Shown here piece after piece: positions 61,556 through 64,000 of a stretch of DNA of 64,000 nucleotides. Below the pieces are notes generated by a model. That model saw only the letters and a list, made by a program, of their open reading frames with translations, had not been told where the DNA came from and searched no databases. The stretch comes from an uncultured Acidimicrobiales bacterium (lineage in GTDB: Bacteria; Actinomycetota; Acidimicrobiia; Acidimicrobiales; SZUA-35). Position 1 is the first letter of the stretch, and each line of letters opens with the position of its first letter. The DNA lies in assembly GCA_938002965.1 (NCBI GenBank), contig CALKZY010000038.1, positions 1 to 64,000 of the forward strand. Reading direction: 5' to 3'. A program made the position numbers and the translations under genes.

Positions 61556-62087
61556 CGACTCCGGAGTCGAACAAGAACCCGGCGTCAAAGACCGACAGCT
61601 GGTCGCCAACCTCGTCCAGCGGGCAACAAGATCTACAAGTCAGTACGAGGCGAGGGCCAAGAACAGGTCGAAAGAGCTAAAGACCGAGAAAGCACTCGTC
61701 GATATCAGAGAGCGTCTCGAGTTCTGAAACAACGCCCGAACAGTTCTTGACATCGCCCACAACACTCGCCCAATAACATTTGCCCTACACCATCAAGCGT
61801 GAGCCAAAGGCTGGCTTGCTTGATGCTGTCTACCTGTGACGAGGCCGTTCGGCCCATTTAAGTACAGGATCTCTTAGGCGCGCCGTTACTGCTAGTCACA
61901 TAGGGGTGGCATCCGGAACAACACATCTTCCGGCCAAGCTCCAAGAAGGCATCTTCGTGCTCGACGCTAAAGCCGCCCAGAACCGAGCCGGAGGCAAGGG
62001 CAACGGAAAGTTCTACATCTAGCCCGACCGCTAACCCGGCCATAAACCCAACCGATGACTGAACCGTTGAACTGACGGTCTTACATC
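61556..62087. other. 532-base stretch with no confident gene
   Basis: No reading frame here is convincing. A minus-strand frame at 61858-62091 (77 codons) has no domain or ribosome-binding site I can support. The base composition is lower in GC than the surroundings, and the plus strand has fragments such as LDAKAAQNRAGGKGNGKFYI that could be the relic of a gene. I see no strong hairpin, tRNA or inserted element. Confidence 0.45.
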
Positions 62088-63563
62088 TCAAACGAAGACG
62101 GTCCGGCGCTCATGTGTCGGGCCGTCTTGGTTCTTGCCGACGGCGACAAAGACCGGATCGACCGGTTTCGGGAGCTCTCGGAGGCCTGGCAGCTCGATGG
62201 GAACCGCGGGGTGAGGAGCCATGATCATGGCATCAGCGATGAGTTGGGCCAACAGGCCGACAATCGGCAACCGAACGGCCCAGCCAACCATGGCCCAACC
62301 GAGGTTGATGTGTTCCAATGCGACCCCGAACGCCGCCACGCCGGACACCCCATAGTCCACACGGGCATCCGGGCCTATCCATCGATACGACATCCGATCC
62401 ATTGTTGGGCCCGGGGCGTAGCGAGCGTCAGCCACTTGCAGGCCGGTCGGCGCGCGGGCCGCAATCCACTCGCCCACACCTCTACACACCTCGCATCCAC
62501 CATCGACGTACACCACAGCCCGACCGTCACCGGAAAAGGTGGGGCGCCACGTCGGAACCCAGTTCCGGTGTTCAGCGACATACAACTTCCAGTCATCCTG
62601 CCAGCGGCGGCTAAGAGCAGTCTGCTCGTGAGGTTCGGCCACAGACACCGAAAACGTCAGTGCCGTCAACGCCGCCAACGCCAGCGGCCAATGCCATACC
62701 ACGAGGGCCGCCACGGCAATCAAGGCCGTCATGGCCAGTTGCATCGGGTTGCGGACATAGGCGTACGGTCCGCTGGTAGCGACCCGCTCCGGTGGGTCCC
62801 ATGGGTACGGAGTACCTCGACCCCGTTGGTACAGCTCACGCACCGCAGCCAGCCCAGGCAGGCCCACGAGCAGTGCCACCTGCGCCAACGCAACCGACCA
62901 CTCCGAAGATGGAACTCGTATCGGAACGTTGGTCAGCGAATAGGCCATCAACGGCACCAAACCGAGGAACAAGGCGCTGAACAGTCCGGCCAACATCACT
63001 GTTCGCAAAGCCAGCCGCCGCCCGGTTCTCATGAGATTGACCAGTGCTACACCGGGGAAGGCTACGACAGCCAATAACACCAGCTCACCGATCCACCATT
63101 GCGGTCCAAGCTCGACCACTACGCCAAGCCGAGGCATGACCAGGACATCGATTAGGCCGAAACCGGCAACTATCGGCAACGGCCTGGGTGTCGACCAAAC
63201 AGCCAACGGCAACATGCCCCACGCCAACGCCCACGGGATCAACAGGTCCACCGGCGTGGCCCCCAAGACCGGGGCCTCGCCTTGATAGACCCACCAATCA
63301 AGCGGTGCCCCACCGAGCGCCTCTCCTAACTGGGGCATCAGGTTGGGTATCAATTCGGGTGTCAATTCGGGTATGAGGTCGACTACCACGATCCCGACCA
63401 GCATCCAGAGCGCTCCGACCAACCCGATGGCCAGGCGCTGCCCGGCGTCGCGGTGTCGCCCGACACCAAACACCGCCCAAGCCACTATCGAGAGCCCAAC
63501 CAGGGGCCGAAGTAGATCGGCGGTTTCAACCACCTGGCCGGGAGACAGCTCGTAGGGGTTCAT
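62088..63563 (-). CDS. Polytopic membrane protein with isoprenylcysteine-methyltransferase-like and DCC thiol-disulfide domains
   Basis: This 491-residue protein has nine or ten membrane helices. The middle part has GPYAYVRNPMQLAMTALI, the signature of the ICMT/PEMT membrane methyltransferase family, followed by EPHEQTALSRRW. Near residue 355 a soluble DCC domain follows with VVYVDGGCEVCRGVGEWI, a Dxx-CxxC redox motif of the DUF393 family. A final membrane hairpin ends the protein. The fusion of a lipid or protein methyltransferase with a redox domain is unusual. The gene overlaps the SRPBCC-like gene by one base. Confidence 0.82.
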   Translation of the reverse strand: MNPYELSPGQVVETADLLRPLVGLSIVAWAVFGVGRHRDAGQRLAIGLVGALWMLVGIVVVDLIPELTPELIPNLMPQLGEALGGAPLDWWVYQGEAPVLGATPVDLLIPWALAWGMLPLAVWSTPRPLPIVAGFGLIDVLVMPRLGVVVELGPQWWIGELVLLAVVAFPGVALVNLMRTGRRLALRTVMLAGLFSALFLGLVPLMAYSLTNVPIRVPSSEWSVALAQVALLVGLPGLAAVRELYQRGRGTPYPWDPPERVATSGPYAYVRNPMQLAMTALIAVAALVVWHWPLALAALTALTFSVSVAEPHEQTALSRRWQDDWKLYVAEHRNWVPTWRPTFSGDGRAVVYVDGGCEVCRGVGEWIAARAPTGLQVADARYAPGPTMDRMSYRWIGPDARVDYGVSGVAAFGVALEHINLGWAMVGWAVRLPIVGLLAQLIADAMIMAPHPAVPIELPGLRELPKPVDPVFVAVGKNQDGPTHERRTVFV

Positions 63564-64000
63564 CAGCCCATCTCCGTATTGGTGGCTTCGACCACCAGAT
63601 GGTGCAGCAAATGGTCGGTTGCCTGGTCCATGCCCAGGTCAACAATCGGACCGAAATACCAACCCGGTTCGAGCAGGCGACGGTAGTAGATGTCAAGGGT
63701 GACTTCAGTGGTTTCGTCCAGACCCTCAGCCCAGCTGAAGGTGGCCTGACGCCAGGGGGCCCAGTTCCCGATGACCGTGGTGTCCGATACCGGCACGAAG
63801 GTAACTCGACCGGGTCCGGCATCCGTGACTTCAAGAACAAGCTCGCCACCATCGGTGAAGGTGATCGACCGTTGATCACCGACTACAAGGCCCTCACCGG
63901 CAAAGTCGACCGGCTGCGGGAACGATGCTCGAGGGATGCCACCCAGCAAGCCGCTGGTTATGGCCGGAATATCAGGTGTCGCAGCCAAACGGGCTTCGAC
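63563..64000 (-). CDS. SRPBCC-like protein, partial at the window edge
   Basis: At least 146 codons are visible, and the frame stays open to the end of the window. The internal TTG at 63988 is a possible but unlikely start. The beta pattern (VVGDQRSITFTDGGELVLEVTDAG), WRQATFSWAEGLDETTEVTLDIYYRRLLEPGWYFGPI and a terminal helix match SRPBCC/START-like domains with LEPGWYFGP near the end. Function is unknown; these domains bind hydrophobic ligands. It ends with a one-base overlap with the next membrane protein gene, so the two are coupled. Confidence 0.7.
   Translation of the reverse strand, partial: VEARLAATPDIPAITSGLLGGIPRASFPQPVDFAGEGLVVGDQRSITFTDGGELVLEVTDAGPGRVTFVPVSDTTVIGNWAPWRQATFSWAEGLDETTEVTLDIYYRRLLEPGWYFGPIVDLGMDQATDHLLHHLVVEATNTEMG

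Noticed and set aside
61858..62091. 77-codon minus-strand frame
   Set aside because: No ribosome-binding site, no domain, and a composition unlike neighbouring genes; kept only as an unexplained stretch.

Overview
The window is high-GC DNA (by eye a little over 60 percent G+C) with dense, tightly overlapping operons. Stop and start codons repeatedly share bases (ATGA, GTGA, TTGA), there are many GTG/TTG starts, and several Ser/Thr kinases have Thr-rich linkers. The gene families present (DUF4032, SCO6745-type, DUF4214, membrane-anchored kinases, G3E GTPase, Tat export) point to an Actinomycetota chromosome, most likely an acidimicrobial lineage. That placement is inference. I saw no rRNA, tRNA, IS element, phage gene or CRISPR array.

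Layout. 0-8 kb: DUF4032 kinase-like protein, PAS-GGDEF-EAL protein, enoyl-CoA hydratase, SCO6745-type protein, HD phosphohydrolase, and a Ser/Thr kinase with a long repeat region. 8.3-10.8 kb: cobalt-type nitrile hydratase operon on the minus strand (alpha, beta, accessory protein, alpha/beta hydrolase). 10.8-14.8 kb: a minus-strand operon resembling the disulfide-maturation part of methylamine dehydrogenase clusters (MauE-like, a Tat-exported 24-cysteine MauA-like protein fused to DUF4214 repeats, MauD-like thioredoxin fold, a 33-residue membrane peptide, a membrane protein, a soluble protein). 14.9-17.9 kb: SelO and a divergent AhpD-like peroxidase read through an in-frame TGA. 17.9-25.3 kb: secreted lectin and FN3 lipoproteins, a nucleotidase, a TetR regulator, a broken DUF1501 gene fused to a membrane protein, and a DUF3179 protein also interrupted by an in-frame TGA. 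25.3-31.3 kb: an ABC exporter with a DesK/DesR-like two-component system. 31.3-36.9 kb: P-loop kinase, astacin protease, G3E GTPase with an amidohydrolase. 37.1-41.5 kb: a GH26 glycosidase followed by an ECF sigma factor and a membrane kinase whose outer domain resembles the glycosidase N-terminal domain. 41.5-51.8 kb: LLM oxidoreductase, methyltransferase, a giant SGNH hydrolase, PRPP synthetase, aminotransferase, a redoxin interrupted by an in-frame TGA, a DM13 protein and an internally deleted HAD protein. 51.8-59.2 kb: an ABC exporter and a complete dipeptide/oligopeptide ABC importer. 59.3-64 kb: a Ser/Thr kinase, a TadE-like protein, a methyltransferase-DCC membrane protein and a partial SRPBCC-like gene at the edge.

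The main discovery is three apparent selenoproteins that simple ORF calling splits in two: AhpD-like (TGA 17371), DUF3179 (TGA 24043) and TlpA/AhpC-like redoxin (TGA 49767). In each case the frame is the same on both sides, and the TGA sits where the family has its redox cysteine (CxxU, UxxC, UxC). A short hairpin of the bacterial SECIS kind begins 14-17 nt downstream, and the real terminator is TAG or TAA. No selA/selB/selC/selD gene is in the window, so the prediction needs those genes elsewhere in the genome.

The second discovery is the Mau-like operon without a heavy chain or MauG. Together with SelO and the selenoprotein peroxidase beside it, it makes 11-18 kb a region centred on thiol/disulfide chemistry.
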